A stretch of DNA of 64,000 nucleotides from Palsa-1033 sp963735455. Lineage in GTDB: Bacteria > Chloroflexota > Limnocylindria > Limnocylindrales > CSP1-4. The stretch is from positions 248,001 through 312,000 of the forward strand of contig CAVTKZ010000002.1 in NCBI GenBank assembly GCA_963735455.1. Reading direction: 5' to 3'. Below are positions 17,508-27,300 of this stretch, one piece after another. Position 1 is the first letter of the stretch; each line of letters opens with the position of its first letter. The notes under the pieces are model-generated. The model did no database searches and was not told the DNA's origin. It was given only the letters and a program-made list of their open reading frames with translations. Position numbers and translations under genes: made by a program.

Positions 17508-18595
17508 ACCCGGCTGCGGCTGCCTCGGCCACGGGTCGTGGCCGGCCACGCCTGACCGAGCGCTACCGGGCCTTCCTGCCGATCACCGACGCGACGCCGG
17601 CGCTCAGCCTGGGCGAAGGCTTCACCCCCCTGGTCCGGCTCGGTCGGATCGGGCCGGCACTCGGCCTGGCCAACCTGTACGCCAAGGTCGAGGGCCAGAA
17701 TCCGACGGGCTCGTTCAAGGACCGGGGCATGGTCGTGGCGGTGGGCAAGGCCCTGGAGGCCAGGGCCCGGGCCCTGATCTGCGCGTCGACCGGCAACACC
17801 TCGGCGTCGGCCGCGGCCTACGGCGCGGCAGCCGGGCTGGAGGTCGTGGTCGTCCTGCCTCGAGGCCAGATCGCCGGGGGCAAGCTCCTGCAGGCCCAGG
17901 TCGCCGGCGCCCGGGTCGTGGCGATCGAGGGCAACTTCGACCAGGCCCTGCGCGTCGTCCGCGAGCTGGCCGAGTCGGCCAGCCATCCGATCACCCTGGT
18001 CAATTCGGTCAACCCGTTCCGCCTGGACGGCCAGAAGACCGGCGCATTCGAGGTTTGCGACGACCTGGGCCGGGCGCCGGACGTGCTGGCGATCCCGGTC
18101 GGCAACGCCGGCAACATCAGCGCCTACTGGGCCGGCTTCGGCGACTACCACGCGGCCGGCCTGGCCGGGACGCTGCCCCGAATGTTCGGCTTCCAGGCCG
18201 CCGGTGCCGCGCCGATCGTGCTCGACCGGCGGATCGAGGCGCCCGAGACGATCGCCACGGCGATCCGGATCGGCGACCCGGCCAGCTGGACCAAGGCGGT
18301 TCGCGCCCGGGACGAGTCGGGCGGCCTGATCGAGGCGGTGACCGATGACCAGATCCTGGCGGCCTGGCGTGACCTCGCCCGCGAGGAGGGCCTGTTCTGC
18401 GAGCCGTCCTCGGCGGCCAGCCTCGCCGGCATCCAGCGCCTGGCCGCCGAGAATCGGCTCGAGCGTGACGCTACGATCGTGTGCGTGCTGACCGGTTCAG
18501 GCCTGAAGGACCCCAAGACGGCCGAGGCGAGCGTGGGCGGGTTGCTGGTCGCCGATCCGACGGCCGGCGCCGTCGCCACGATCCTGGGCTGGTGA
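17504..18595 (+). CDS. thrC: Threonine synthase
   Basis: A 363-residue PLP enzyme that turns phosphohomoserine into threonine. NPTGSFKDRGM carries the PLP lysine (Lys72), STGNTSASAAAYGAAAG is the phosphate-binding turn, and PVGNAGNISAYWAGF is the glycine-rich cofactor loop. It belongs to the short class II-like form found in actinobacteria and Chloroflexota. Its ATG overlaps the hom stop (ATGA). Confidence 0.95.
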   Translation: MNPAAAASATGRGRPRLTERYRAFLPITDATPALSLGEGFTPLVRLGRIGPALGLANLYAKVEGQNPTGSFKDRGMVVAVGKALEARARALICASTGNTSASAAAYGAAAGLEVVVVLPRGQIAGGKLLQAQVAGARVVAIEGNFDQALRVVRELAESASHPITLVNSVNPFRLDGQKTGAFEVCDDLGRAPDVLAIPVGNAGNISAYWAGFGDYHAAGLAGTLPRMFGFQAAGAAPIVLDRRIEAPETIATAIRIGDPASWTKAVRARDESGGLIEAVTDDQILAAWRDLAREEGLFCEPSSAASLAGIQRLAAENRLERDATIVCVLTGSGLKDPKTAEASVGGLLVADPTAGAVATILGW

Positions 18596-18620
18596 GCCGT
18601 GCTGAGCTGGTGGTAGGCAC

Positions 18621-19583
18621 GTGGTGAGCAACTGGCTGGCCGAGCTGGACGGCCGGCGGGTGACGGTCGAGGTCCCCGCCTCCTCGGCCAACCTGGGCGC
18701 CGGATACGACTGCCTCGGCCTGGCCCTCGACCTGGTCAACCGGATCGACCTCGAGGTCCGTGGCTGGAGCCGCGGGGCGATCGAGCTCGAGATCGACGGC
18801 GAGGGTGCCAACGAGCTCGCCGATGACCGCCGCAATCGGTTCGTCCAGGGCCTGGAGGCCGCCCTCGTCGCCATTCGCGGCGACCTGCCCGACAAGATCG
18901 GCTGGCGGGTGAAGATGCGCAACCGGATCCCGCTCAGCCGCGGCCTCGGCTCCTCGGCTGCCGCGACGATCGGTGGCCTGCTGGCCGGCAACAGCCTGCT
19001 GGGCGGGCCGCTCAGCCCGTCCGAGCTGCTCAAGCTGGCGACGGACATCGAGGGTCATGCCGACAACGCCGCGGCTGCCCTGCTGGGCGGCTTCGTCGTG
19101 GTCGACCCCTCGGCGGACCCGCCAACGGCGATCCGGTTCAACGTGCCGCGCGACCTCAAGGTGGTCCTGTTCATCCCCGACCTGCGCCTGTCGACGGGGA
19201 CCATGCGCGATGTCCTGCCCAAGAAGGTGCCCTTCGAGGACGCCATTGCCAACCTCGGCCGGGTGGCGATCGGGGTGGCCGGCATCGCCGCGGGCACCTA
19301 CGAGCATCTCGGGGCCTTGACCCGGGACCGGCTCCACGAGCAGTACCGGGCGGCCGTCTACCCCCAGTTCCCGGCCCTGGTCCAGGCCGCCCGCGACGCG
19401 GGCGCCATCGGCGCCTGCCTGTCGGGGGCCGGATCGTCGGTGATCGCCTTCTCCGACGGGCTGGCCACGATGAGCCGGATCGAGGGCGCCCTGAGCGCGG
19501 TCGCGGCCGACCTGGACGTGCCCGGCCGGGTGGCGATCGCGGCGCCGCGCAACGCCGGTGCCCGGGTCGTCGCGAACGCCTGA
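18621..19583 (+). CDS. thrB: Homoserine kinase
   Basis: A 320-residue GHMP kinase that phosphorylates homoserine for ThrC. VEVPASSANLGAGYDCLGLAL is motif 1, IPLSRGLGSSAAATIGGLL is the ATP-binding motif 2, and GACLSGAGSSVIAF is motif 3. It starts at GTG 18621, 25 bases after thrC, completing the threonine branch from aspartate. The aspartate kinase lies 2 kb further on. Confidence 0.93.
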   Translation: MVSNWLAELDGRRVTVEVPASSANLGAGYDCLGLALDLVNRIDLEVRGWSRGAIELEIDGEGANELADDRRNRFVQGLEAALVAIRGDLPDKIGWRVKMRNRIPLSRGLGSSAAATIGGLLAGNSLLGGPLSPSELLKLATDIEGHADNAAAALLGGFVVVDPSADPPTAIRFNVPRDLKVVLFIPDLRLSTGTMRDVLPKKVPFEDAIANLGRVAIGVAGIAAGTYEHLGALTRDRLHEQYRAAVYPQFPALVQAARDAGAIGACLSGAGSSVIAFSDGLATMSRIEGALSAVAADLDVPGRVAIAAPRNAGARVVANA

Positions 19584-19665
19584 TCGGCGACCCGCTCCAG
19601 TCGGTCGGCGCCAGGCTGGGTAGCCTGCAGGTCGCAGACCGCGCCACGAGGCCCCGCGCGGCCGT

Positions 19666-20595
19666 TCAGTGCGCCAGTGACCGCTGGTACGGGCGTATCC
19701 GGATCGTAATCTCGTAGCCCAGGCTGGCATACAAGCCGAGGGCGGCGTCGTTGTGGCTCTCGGCGTAGATCAGGCCGGTGGTCGCGCCGAGAGCGATCCC
19801 TGCCCGGATGGCCGCCAGGCACACGGCCCGGCCGATGCCGTGGCGGTGCCAGGCGGGATGCACCGCGACCGGCTCCAGCTCGACCGACAACGTGACTGGA
19901 TCGAGCCAGCCCAGGGCCAATGCCACGAGGCTGCCGTCCGGCCCAACGACGAGCTGGTCGAGGGCCGGCCGGTACAGGGTTGAGTGCCGGGCCACCTCGT
20001 AGCGTTCGGGGGTCAGCTGCGAGTTGGGGAAGGCCAGCCGGCCCAGCTCGATTCGCTCCGCGATGTCGCCCGGGGCGAGCATTCGCGCGCTGAAGCCGGG
20101 AGGCAGCGCCGGATCGGGCACGGCCCAGCCCTCGAAGCGCCGGGTGAACCCGACCATTCCGGCTCCGGCCGCCGTGAATCCGAGCTGTGTCAGGTCCTCG
20201 ACGATGAGCGGCTGGGTATCGGCCGCGAACACCTGGACTTCGTCCGGGGTCGTCGCTGGCCCGGCAAGGGCGAGGGCGCGCTCGGACGCCCAGTCGACGA
20301 CGGCTTTGGTCAAGTCCGAACCGCGGGCCTCGGGTCGCACGAGCAGGTCGAGGTCGCGCGGCAGGCCGAACCAGCCCCAGGCGACGAGTTCCGAGGCATC
20401 GGACTCGCCGGCAAACCACAGCCGGACGCGCTCGGACAGGGGCACGCTGCCGCTCACTGAGTCGCGCGACCACCAGTCCAGGTCACCGGGGTGGAACGCC
20501 GGCGCCGGCCAGTCCAAGAGCCAGCACTCGGCGGTGAATGCCTGCATCAGGCGCAGGTCGGCCGCGGTCTCGTAGGGTCGCGAAGACCAGGTCAT
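19666..20595 (-). CDS. GNAT acetyltransferase with two GNAT-like halves
   Basis: A 309-residue protein when started at ATG 20595. The C-terminal half is a complete GNAT domain: VHPAWHRHGIGRAVCLAAIRAG carries the acetyl-CoA pyrophosphate loop (Q/R-x-x-G-x-G/A type). It is followed by LIYAESHNDAALGLYASLGYE, typical of N-acetyltransferases. The N-terminal half looks like a second, degenerate GNAT module, a layout like that of mycothiol synthase. The substrate cannot be read. It lies 14 bases downstream of the hydrolase gene and is probably co-transcribed with it. Confidence 0.8.
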   Translation of the reverse strand: MTWSSRPYETAADLRLMQAFTAECWLLDWPAPAFHPGDLDWWSRDSVSGSVPLSERVRLWFAGESDASELVAWGWFGLPRDLDLLVRPEARGSDLTKAVVDWASERALALAGPATTPDEVQVFAADTQPLIVEDLTQLGFTAAGAGMVGFTRRFEGWAVPDPALPPGFSARMLAPGDIAERIELGRLAFPNSQLTPERYEVARHSTLYRPALDQLVVGPDGSLVALALGWLDPVTLSVELEPVAVHPAWHRHGIGRAVCLAAIRAGIALGATTGLIYAESHNDAALGLYASLGYEITIRIRPYQRSLAH

Positions 20596-20609
20596 GGTTC
20601 CACCGACGG

Positions 20610-21374
20610 TCAGGCAGCCGGTGTCCGGGCCGCGATGAAGGCCAGGCTGCGGGTCCACGAATCCGCGGCGGCCTCGGCGAAATCGGCGGCCTTGCCGTCG
20701 AAGAAGCTGTGCGGGGCGCCGGGGTAGCTGATCAGCTCGTGATCGACCTTGGCCGCGTCGAGGGCCGCCGCGAACTCGGCGATCGCCTCGGCCGGGATCG
20801 CCTGGTCCGCGCCGCCGAACAAGCCCAGGATCGGGCTGGCCATCGCCGGGGCAATCGACGCCGGGGCAGGGTAGCCAGGGCGGTCCCCGACGGGCATCCC
20901 GTAGAAGGCGATCGAGCCGGCCAGGTCGAGGCCGAAGGTCGCGCTGCTGTACGACAGCCGGCCGCCGAAGCAGAAGCCGATCGTGAACGTGGCCCGGACC
21001 CGGCCGTCACGACGGAGCTCCTCGACCGCAGCCGTCACGTCGGCGCGCAGGTCGGGCAGCCTGGTCTGTTGGACGTGCTCCATGTAGCTGAAATCCGCGT
21101 CGCGCCTGGCCACCCCGGCGGTCCGCCCGAAGTAGTCGATCGCCAGGGCATCGATGCCGGCCTCGGCGAAGCGCAGGGCCAGCTCCTCGTAGAACGAGTA
21201 CAGCCCGCGGACGTCGGGCAGGATCACCACCCCGGCCCCGCTGGGTGTGCTGGCCCGGGTCCGGAATGCGCCGAATTCATTGCCGTCAGAGGCCCGCAGG
21301 ACCAGGTCCGCGTGGTCGAGGGCGCCCCCGGCGATCGGCTGGATCGGCGGCTGGCTGTCGAGATCGAAGCACAT
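20610..21374 (-). CDS. Dienelactone hydrolase family protein
   Basis: A 254-residue alpha/beta hydrolase. The start is ATG 21374, with GGAGG six bases before it. IGFCFGGRLSY holds the nucleophile Cys of the family, LFGGADQAIP the acid Asp and YPGAPHSFFDG the His, so the triad is complete. Members hydrolyse lactones and related esters in the cytoplasm. No aromatic-degradation genes are near, so the physiological substrate is unknown. Confidence 0.88.
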   Translation of the reverse strand: MCFDLDSQPPIQPIAGGALDHADLVLRASDGNEFGAFRTRASTPSGAGVVILPDVRGLYSFYEELALRFAEAGIDALAIDYFGRTAGVARRDADFSYMEHVQQTRLPDLRADVTAAVEELRRDGRVRATFTIGFCFGGRLSYSSATFGLDLAGSIAFYGMPVGDRPGYPAPASIAPAMASPILGLFGGADQAIPAEAIAEFAAALDAAKVDHELISYPGAPHSFFDGKAADFAEAAADSWTRSLAFIAARTPAA

Positions 21375-21456
21375 GGCAGGCCTCCAAGTCTGGGCGCCCG
21401 AAGCGTACCGCCGCCGGTGCCCGGGGCCAATCACGGGCGGCCCTCGATCCCACTGC

Positions 21457-21469
21457 TAGAATCGCCCGG
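21457..21469 (+). promoter_or_regulatory. -10 box of lysC, probable leaderless start
   Basis: A TAGAAT hexamer at 21457-21462 is followed by seven bases and the ATG of the aspartate kinase. No Shine-Dalgarno is present. The -35 is not evident. Confidence 0.4.
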
Positions 21470-22816
21470 ATGTTGGCCCCCGGATCCGCGCCGAGCGGCG
21501 AGCCGTCCGCCCCGCCCGCCCGACCGCTCGTCGTCCAGAAGTTCGGCGGCTCGTCGGTCGGCGATGCGGACCGGATTCGACGCGTCGCCCGGCGGATCGC
21601 CCGGGAGCGCAATGCCGGCGCCGACCTGGTCGTGGTCGTATCGGCGATGGGCGACACGACCGATGAGCTGCTGGCCCTCGCCGCGGCAATCACCGACGAT
21701 CCCGACTCGCGCGAGCTGGACATGCTCCTGGCCACCGGCGAGCACCAGAGCGCCACGCTCGTGTCAATGGCCCTCCACGCGCTTGGGGTGCCGGCGATCA
21801 GCCTGACCGGCGCCCAGGCCGGGATCAGCACCGACGGCCGCCACGGCCAGGCCCGGATCGCCAACATCGATCCCAGCCGGGTCCGCCGCGAGCTGGGCGG
21901 CGGCCGGGTGGTGATCGTCGCCGGCTTCCAGGGCGTGAGTGACGCCAATCCCGAGGCGGCCGAGACCACGACCCTCGGCCGGGGCGGCTCGGATACGACC
22001 GCCGTGGCCCTCGCCGCGCGCCTGGGGGCCAACCGCTGCCAGGTCTTCACCGACGTCCGGGGGATCTACACTGCCGATCCGCGGATCGTGCCCGACGCCC
22101 GGCAGCTGCCGGTCATCGGCTACGAGGAGATGCTCGAGCTTGCCCACCAGGGCGCCCAGGTGATGCAGGTCCGGGCGGTCGAGCTGGGCTGGGTCAACTC
22201 GGTCGTGATCGAGGTCCTCAGCTCCTTCGAGGACGCCCCGGGCACCCTGATCAAGGAGGATCCACTGGTGGAGCAGCGCAACAAGGTTCGCGGCCTGGCC
22301 CACGACCGGAACGTGGCCAAGGTCACCCTGGTCGCGGTTCCCGACCGGCCGGGTGTCGCCCACCGGATCTTCGCGCCCCTGGCCGACGCCGGGATCAACG
22401 TCGACATGATCGTCCAGAACGTCGGCCATGGCGGCTCGACGGACATGAGCTTCACGATCGCCGAGGCCGAGCTGGCCCGGGCCAAGCGAATCCTGGAGCC
22501 GATCATCCGCGAGCTCGGCTTCCGCGAGATGACCGCCGACTCGGCCGTGGCCAAGGTCTCGATCGTCGGGGCCGGCATCCACAATGCGCCGGGCTACGCT
22601 GCCCGGATGTTCGGGGCCCTGGCCGATGCCGGGGTCAACATCGAGATGATCTCGACGAGCGAGGTCCGGATCACCTGCATCATCGCCGAGGACCAGGTCA
22701 CGACGGCGGTCCGGGCGCTCCACGCCGCCTTTGCCCTCGAACGGCCGGAGGAGCCGCTGGCGGACGAGTCGATCGGCCGAGAGGCCGGCCCCGAACCGGC
22801 CACCGGCGCGGCTTGA
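21470..22816 (+). CDS. lysC: Aspartate kinase
   Basis: A 448-residue enzyme catalysing the first step of the Lys/Thr/Met pathway. The kinase domain shows VQKFGGSSVGDADRI, ATGEHQSATLVSMAL and TLGRGGSDTTAVALA. The last 150 residues hold two ACT domains (DRPGVAHRIFAPLADAGINVDMI and GAGIHNAPGYAARMFGALADAGVNIEMI) that bind the feedback amino acid. The in-frame extension upstream of 21470 overlaps the hydrolase gene and is rejected in favour of this ATG and its -10 box. It is the first gene of a long plus-strand run into fatty acid synthesis. Confidence 0.95.
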   Translation: MLAPGSAPSGEPSAPPARPLVVQKFGGSSVGDADRIRRVARRIARERNAGADLVVVVSAMGDTTDELLALAAAITDDPDSRELDMLLATGEHQSATLVSMALHALGVPAISLTGAQAGISTDGRHGQARIANIDPSRVRRELGGGRVVIVAGFQGVSDANPEAAETTTLGRGGSDTTAVALAARLGANRCQVFTDVRGIYTADPRIVPDARQLPVIGYEEMLELAHQGAQVMQVRAVELGWVNSVVIEVLSSFEDAPGTLIKEDPLVEQRNKVRGLAHDRNVAKVTLVAVPDRPGVAHRIFAPLADAGINVDMIVQNVGHGGSTDMSFTIAEAELARAKRILEPIIRELGFREMTADSAVAKVSIVGAGIHNAPGYAARMFGALADAGVNIEMISTSEVRITCIIAEDQVTTAVRALHAAFALERPEEPLADESIGREAGPEPATGAA

Positions 22817-23658
22817 ACGGGAGCGTCAGGGAGCCGGTCGTGGCTCGCGAGCCGGCCGGGGAACGAGCGTTCATCAGCCGCCAGGAGCGCTTCGACCGGG
22901 TGGGCTCGACGAACGACGTCGTTCGGGCCTGGCTCGAGGAAGGCAGCCCGGAGGTCTGCCTGGCGGTGGCTGACGAGCAGTCGGCCGGTCGAGGCCGCGA
23001 CGGGCGAGCCTGGCAGGCACCGCCGGGCACGGGATTCCTGTGTTCGCTCGGCTTTCGCCCGACCTGGCTGGCCGCGGATCGCGCCTGGCGCCTGGCGGCG
23101 ATCACGTCCCTGGCGATGGCCGACGCGGCCGAGGAGGTCGCGGGTCTGACCGATCGCTCAATCCGTCTGAAGTGGCCCAACGACCTGGTCATCGAGGCCG
23201 CCGGCGAGGTCCGCAAGCTGGGTGGCGTCCTGGGCGAGACGATCGGGCTGGGGACCGCCGAGCCCCGGGTGATCATCGGCCTGGGCCTCAACGCGGACTG
23301 GCCGGCAGTCGACTTCCCGCCGGACCTGGCCGCCTCGATGACCAGCCTGCGGGTTGCAGCGAACGGCCGGCCGGTGGACCTGCCGGCGCTCTTCGCTGCG
23401 TTCATCGACCGGCTCGAAACGCGCACGATCGCGCTCCGCGCGGGCCACTTCGACGTGGCCGACTGGATCGACCGCCAGCTGACCCACGGCCGGCCGGTCC
23501 GGCTGGAGCTGCCCGACGGGTCGGCCCTCACGACCCGCGCCCTGGGGGTCGACACGGGCTCGGGTGGCCTGGTGATCGAGGATCTTGGCCAGTCGTCCGG
23601 CGAGCGGACGATCCTGACCGGCGAGATCCAGCACCTGCGCTTGCCGGCGGCGGTGTAA
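22813..23658 (+). CDS. birA: Biotin-[acetyl-CoA-carboxylase] ligase
   Basis: A 281-residue ligase that makes biotinyl-AMP and attaches biotin to the carboxyl carrier protein. AGRGRDGRAWQAPPGTGF is the biotin/ATP loop and LKWPNDLVI carries the catalytic Lys. A C-terminal SH3-like cap follows. It lacks the N-terminal helix-turn-helix of E. coli BirA, so it is not a repressor. The TTG start overlaps the lysC stop (TTGA). It sits just upstream of the acetyl-CoA carboxylase genes it serves. Confidence 0.93.
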   Translation: MNGSVREPVVAREPAGERAFISRQERFDRVGSTNDVVRAWLEEGSPEVCLAVADEQSAGRGRDGRAWQAPPGTGFLCSLGFRPTWLAADRAWRLAAITSLAMADAAEEVAGLTDRSIRLKWPNDLVIEAAGEVRKLGGVLGETIGLGTAEPRVIIGLGLNADWPAVDFPPDLAASMTSLRVAANGRPVDLPALFAAFIDRLETRTIALRAGHFDVADWIDRQLTHGRPVRLELPDGSALTTRALGVDTGSGGLVIEDLGQSSGERTILTGEIQHLRLPAAV

Positions 23659-23662
23659 CGCG

Positions 23663-24295
23663 ATGGCCCGCCCGGTGTTCAGGAGGGTGAAGGCGGAGGA
23701 GGATCGCCGCGATCAGCGCCGCCTGGTCCATCTCGACCGCGATCGAACCCTCGTCGAGGCCGCCCTGCGCGACCCGGCGGCGTTCGACGCCCTCTATCGG
23801 AAGTACCTGGCCCAGGTGTACAGCTACGCCTACTACGAGCTCGGCAACCACCACGACGCGGAGGACGCGGCGGAGCGGACCTTCCTGCTCGCCCTGGGCG
23901 CCCTCGACCGCTTCGAGGAGCGGGCCCGGCCCGTGGACGGCGCCGGGGCGTCCACGTTCCGGGTCTGGCTCTTCCGGATCGCCCGCAACGTGGTGGCCAA
24001 CATCCGGCGTGGCCGGCAGCGCCATCCGATCGCCCCACTCGAGGCTGCGGCATCGGTCGCCGACCGAACCGACATCGAGCACGAGGTGAGCCAGCGCCAC
24101 GAGGCCGGTGCTGCCTGGGCCGCGGTCGCCCGGCTGCCGGCCGAGCGGCGGCGGGCGCTGGTGCTCCGCTTCGTCGAGGAGATGTCGACTGCCGAGATCG
24201 CCGGGATCCTGGGCCGCTCGGAGGGCGCCGTGCGGGTCCTGATCCATCGCGGCCTGCGGGCGGTCGCCCGCGACCTGGGCGGCCGGCGCTGGTGA
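23663..24295 (+). CDS. ECF-type RNA polymerase sigma factor
   Basis: A 210-residue protein. Region 2 spans about residues 30-110, with FDALYRKYLAQVYSYAYY, DAEDAAERTFLLAL and FRVWLFRIARNVVANIRR. Region 4 spans about residues 145-205, with LPAERRRALVLRFVEEMSTAEIAGILG followed by a recognition helix. There is no region 3, as in ECF sigmas. Its stop overlaps the start of a membrane-anchored partner, the usual layout for sigma/anti-sigma pairs. Its position inside the fatty acid cluster suggests control of membrane lipid genes, but no target promoter was identified. Confidence 0.88.
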   Translation: MARPVFRRVKAEEDRRDQRRLVHLDRDRTLVEAALRDPAAFDALYRKYLAQVYSYAYYELGNHHDAEDAAERTFLLALGALDRFEERARPVDGAGASTFRVWLFRIARNVVANIRRGRQRHPIAPLEAAASVADRTDIEHEVSQRHEAGAAWAAVARLPAERRRALVLRFVEEMSTAEIAGILGRSEGAVRVLIHRGLRAVARDLGGRRW

Positions 24296-24809
24296 TGGTG
24301 GATGCCCGGCGCAACGAGCCCGAGATCGAAGCCCTGCTGGTCGACCGCTACCTGGAATCGATCCTCGTCGCCCGCGAGCGGGGGACCGCGGCCGTCGTTC
24401 ACGACGCCCGCCTCGATTCGGACCTGCGCGCGGCCTCCGACTGGCTGACCGCCGGGCTGATCCGGGTCCATCCCTCGTTCCGCTTCGAGGAGCGCCTCGC
24501 CCGTCGGCTGGCCGACCTGGCCGAGGCAATCCGCCTGCCGGCGGCCGCCGGCGCTGAGAACGGCCCACGGCCCACGATCGCCTTCGAGCCGGCGGACCTC
24601 CTCGACCCCGCCCGCGATGTCGAAGATGACGGCGACCCGTTCGTGCGCAGGACGCGCCCGCTCCTGATCGGTGGCGCACTCACCTCGGCTGCGGTCTCGC
24701 TGGCCGGCGCCGCGATCGTCGCCTGGCGCCTGAGCCGGCCGGCTCATCCCATGGTTCGCGCGATCCGGGCACTCCACGGCCGGGCCGGCCACGAGGGTGG
24801 GCTGGCCTG

Positions 24810-24810
<1 letters not shown>
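24292..24810 (+). CDS. Putative membrane-anchored partner (anti-sigma-like) of the ECF sigma factor
   Basis: A 172-residue protein. The GTG start overlaps the sigma stop (GTGA) and the stop overlaps the accD start (TGATG). The first 130 residues are charged and helical. One membrane helix lies at about residues 120-142 (LLIGGALTSAAVSLAGAAIVAW), followed by a short basic tail. There is no zinc-binding HxxxCxxC, so it is not a classical ZAS anti-sigma. The role is inferred only from gene order and topology. Confidence 0.6.
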
Positions 24811-25746
<936 letters not shown>

Positions 25747-25754
<8 letters not shown>

Positions 25755-26769
25755 CCGACTGATCGGTCGGACCGCGCGCAAGGGCGCCGGCGAGCCGGCT
25801 CCCGATGGCGAGCCGGCCGACCCGACGGCGGCCGTCTGGGCCCGGGTCCAGCTGGCCCGCAACCTGCGCCGGCCGCGGACCCTCGAGCTGCTGGCCCTGA
25901 TCGCCGATGACTTCGTCGAGCTCCATGGCGACCGCTTCTTCGGCGACGACCCGGCGATCGTCGCCGGCCTGGCCCGGATCGACGGCCGGCGGGTGGTGGT
26001 CGTCGGCCAGCAGAAGGGGGCCGAGACCGACGAGAACATCCGGCGCAACTTCGGGATGCCCCACCCCGAGGGCTATCGAAAGGCGATGCGGGTGATGGAG
26101 CTTGGCGAGCGCCTCGGCCTGCCGATCGTCACCTTCGTGGACGTGCCCGGGGCCCACCCCGGGGCCGAATCCGAGGAGCGCGGGATCGCCGAATCGATCG
26201 CCCGGTCGATCGCCCTGATGACCCGCTTGCGGACCCCGATCGTGACCGTGATCACCGGCGAGGGTGGCTCGGGCGGCGCCCTGGCGATCGCCGTGGGCGA
26301 CGTCGTGCTGGCCCTCGAGAACGCGGTCTACTCGGTGATCAGCCCCGAAGGCTGTGCCTCGATCCTGTGGCGGACCCCCGACCAGGCCCCGGCGGCGGCC
26401 CTGGCCATGCGCATGACCGCGGCCGACCAGCTCGAGCTGGGCGTGGTCGACGAGGTCATTCCTGAACCGCGCGACGGCGCCCACACCGACCATCCGGCCA
26501 CGGCGGCGGCCGTCAAGGCGGCCGTCATCCGCCAGCTCAACGCCCTCGAGCGGCGCTCGCTCGACGAGCTGATCGAGGCCCGCTACCGACGCTATCGTGG
26601 CCTGGGCGCGTTCACCACGCTGGAGGTGGAGCCGGTCGTGATCCCCGAGCGCCCGGGATTCGGCGAGCGGCTGCGCAACCTGCTGGGCGGATCCGCCCGG
26701 GCAACGAACGGCACGGGTCCGACTGGCAGCCCGAGCCACGACGAGCCGCCGGCTCGCGAGGAGGTCTGA
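25747..26769 (+). CDS. accA: Acetyl-CoA carboxylase, carboxyltransferase alpha subunit
   Basis: A 340-residue protein. Core motifs are LHGDRFFGDDPAIVAGLARI, RRNFGMPHPEGYRKAMRVM, DVPGAHPGAESEERG and TGEGGSGGALAIAVGD, ending with SPEGCASILWR. The GTG start overlaps the end of accD by 8 bases. A linker-like C-terminal tail of about 60 residues (rich in Gly/Ser/Pro) is longer than in E. coli AccA. It forms the A2D2 complex with AccD. Confidence 0.95.
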
Positions 26770-26772
26770 GCC

Positions 26773-27300
26773 GTGCCCGACCGCGATGAGCCCGACCGCC
26801 TGGCCGACCACGCCCAGATCGATGGCCTGGCCGACGAGCTCCTGCCGGCCCTGATCGCCAAGCTCGGCGCATCCGGGCTGGCCGAGCTGGAGGTCCGCGA
26901 AGGCGACTGGAAGGTCCGCCTGCGCCGCTCGGCGGACGGCTCGACGGCGGCTTCCCGGGCGGCAACGGCTCGGGCGGCGCGGCCGGCCGGCGGCCACCCC
27001 GAGCATGCCCATCCTGTGGTGGTCGAGCCGGCCGCCGATCCGTACCGTGCCGTGGCCACCTCGCCGGCCGTCGGGGTCTACCAGCCGCGTCCCGAGATCA
27101 GCTCCGGATCGCGGGTCCGGGCCGGCGACCGGATCGGCAGCGTGGACGTCCTGGGCATCCCCCAGGAGGTCGTCTCGCCGGTCGACGGGATCGTCGGGGC
27201 CGGGCTGGTCGAAAGCGGCGACGCCGTCGAGTACGGCCAGGAGCTGGTCTGGATCGAGCTGATCTCGAGCACCTCGGACCGCGCCGGGCGGGACGCCTGA
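26773..27300 (+). CDS. Biotinyl-domain (BCCP-like) protein lacking the biotin lysine
   Basis: A 175-residue protein built like AccB. A helical N-terminus of about 45 residues (LAELEVREGDWKVRLRR) is followed by an Ala/Pro-rich linker and a lipoyl/biotinyl barrel at about residues 95-165. At the hairpin where BCCP has E-A-M-K-M, this protein reads VDVLGIPQEV. Gly128 stands where the biotinylated Lys should be, so it cannot carry biotin there. It lies between accA and accC, and its stop overlaps the accC start. A scaffold or regulatory subunit is an inference. A normal BCCP with EAMKL is encoded at 31216-31752. Confidence 0.8.
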   Translation: MPDRDEPDRLADHAQIDGLADELLPALIAKLGASGLAELEVREGDWKVRLRRSADGSTAASRAATARAARPAGGHPEHAHPVVVEPAADPYRAVATSPAVGVYQPRPEISSGSRVRAGDRIGSVDVLGIPQEVVSPVDGIVGAGLVESGDAVEYGQELVWIELISSTSDRAGRDA

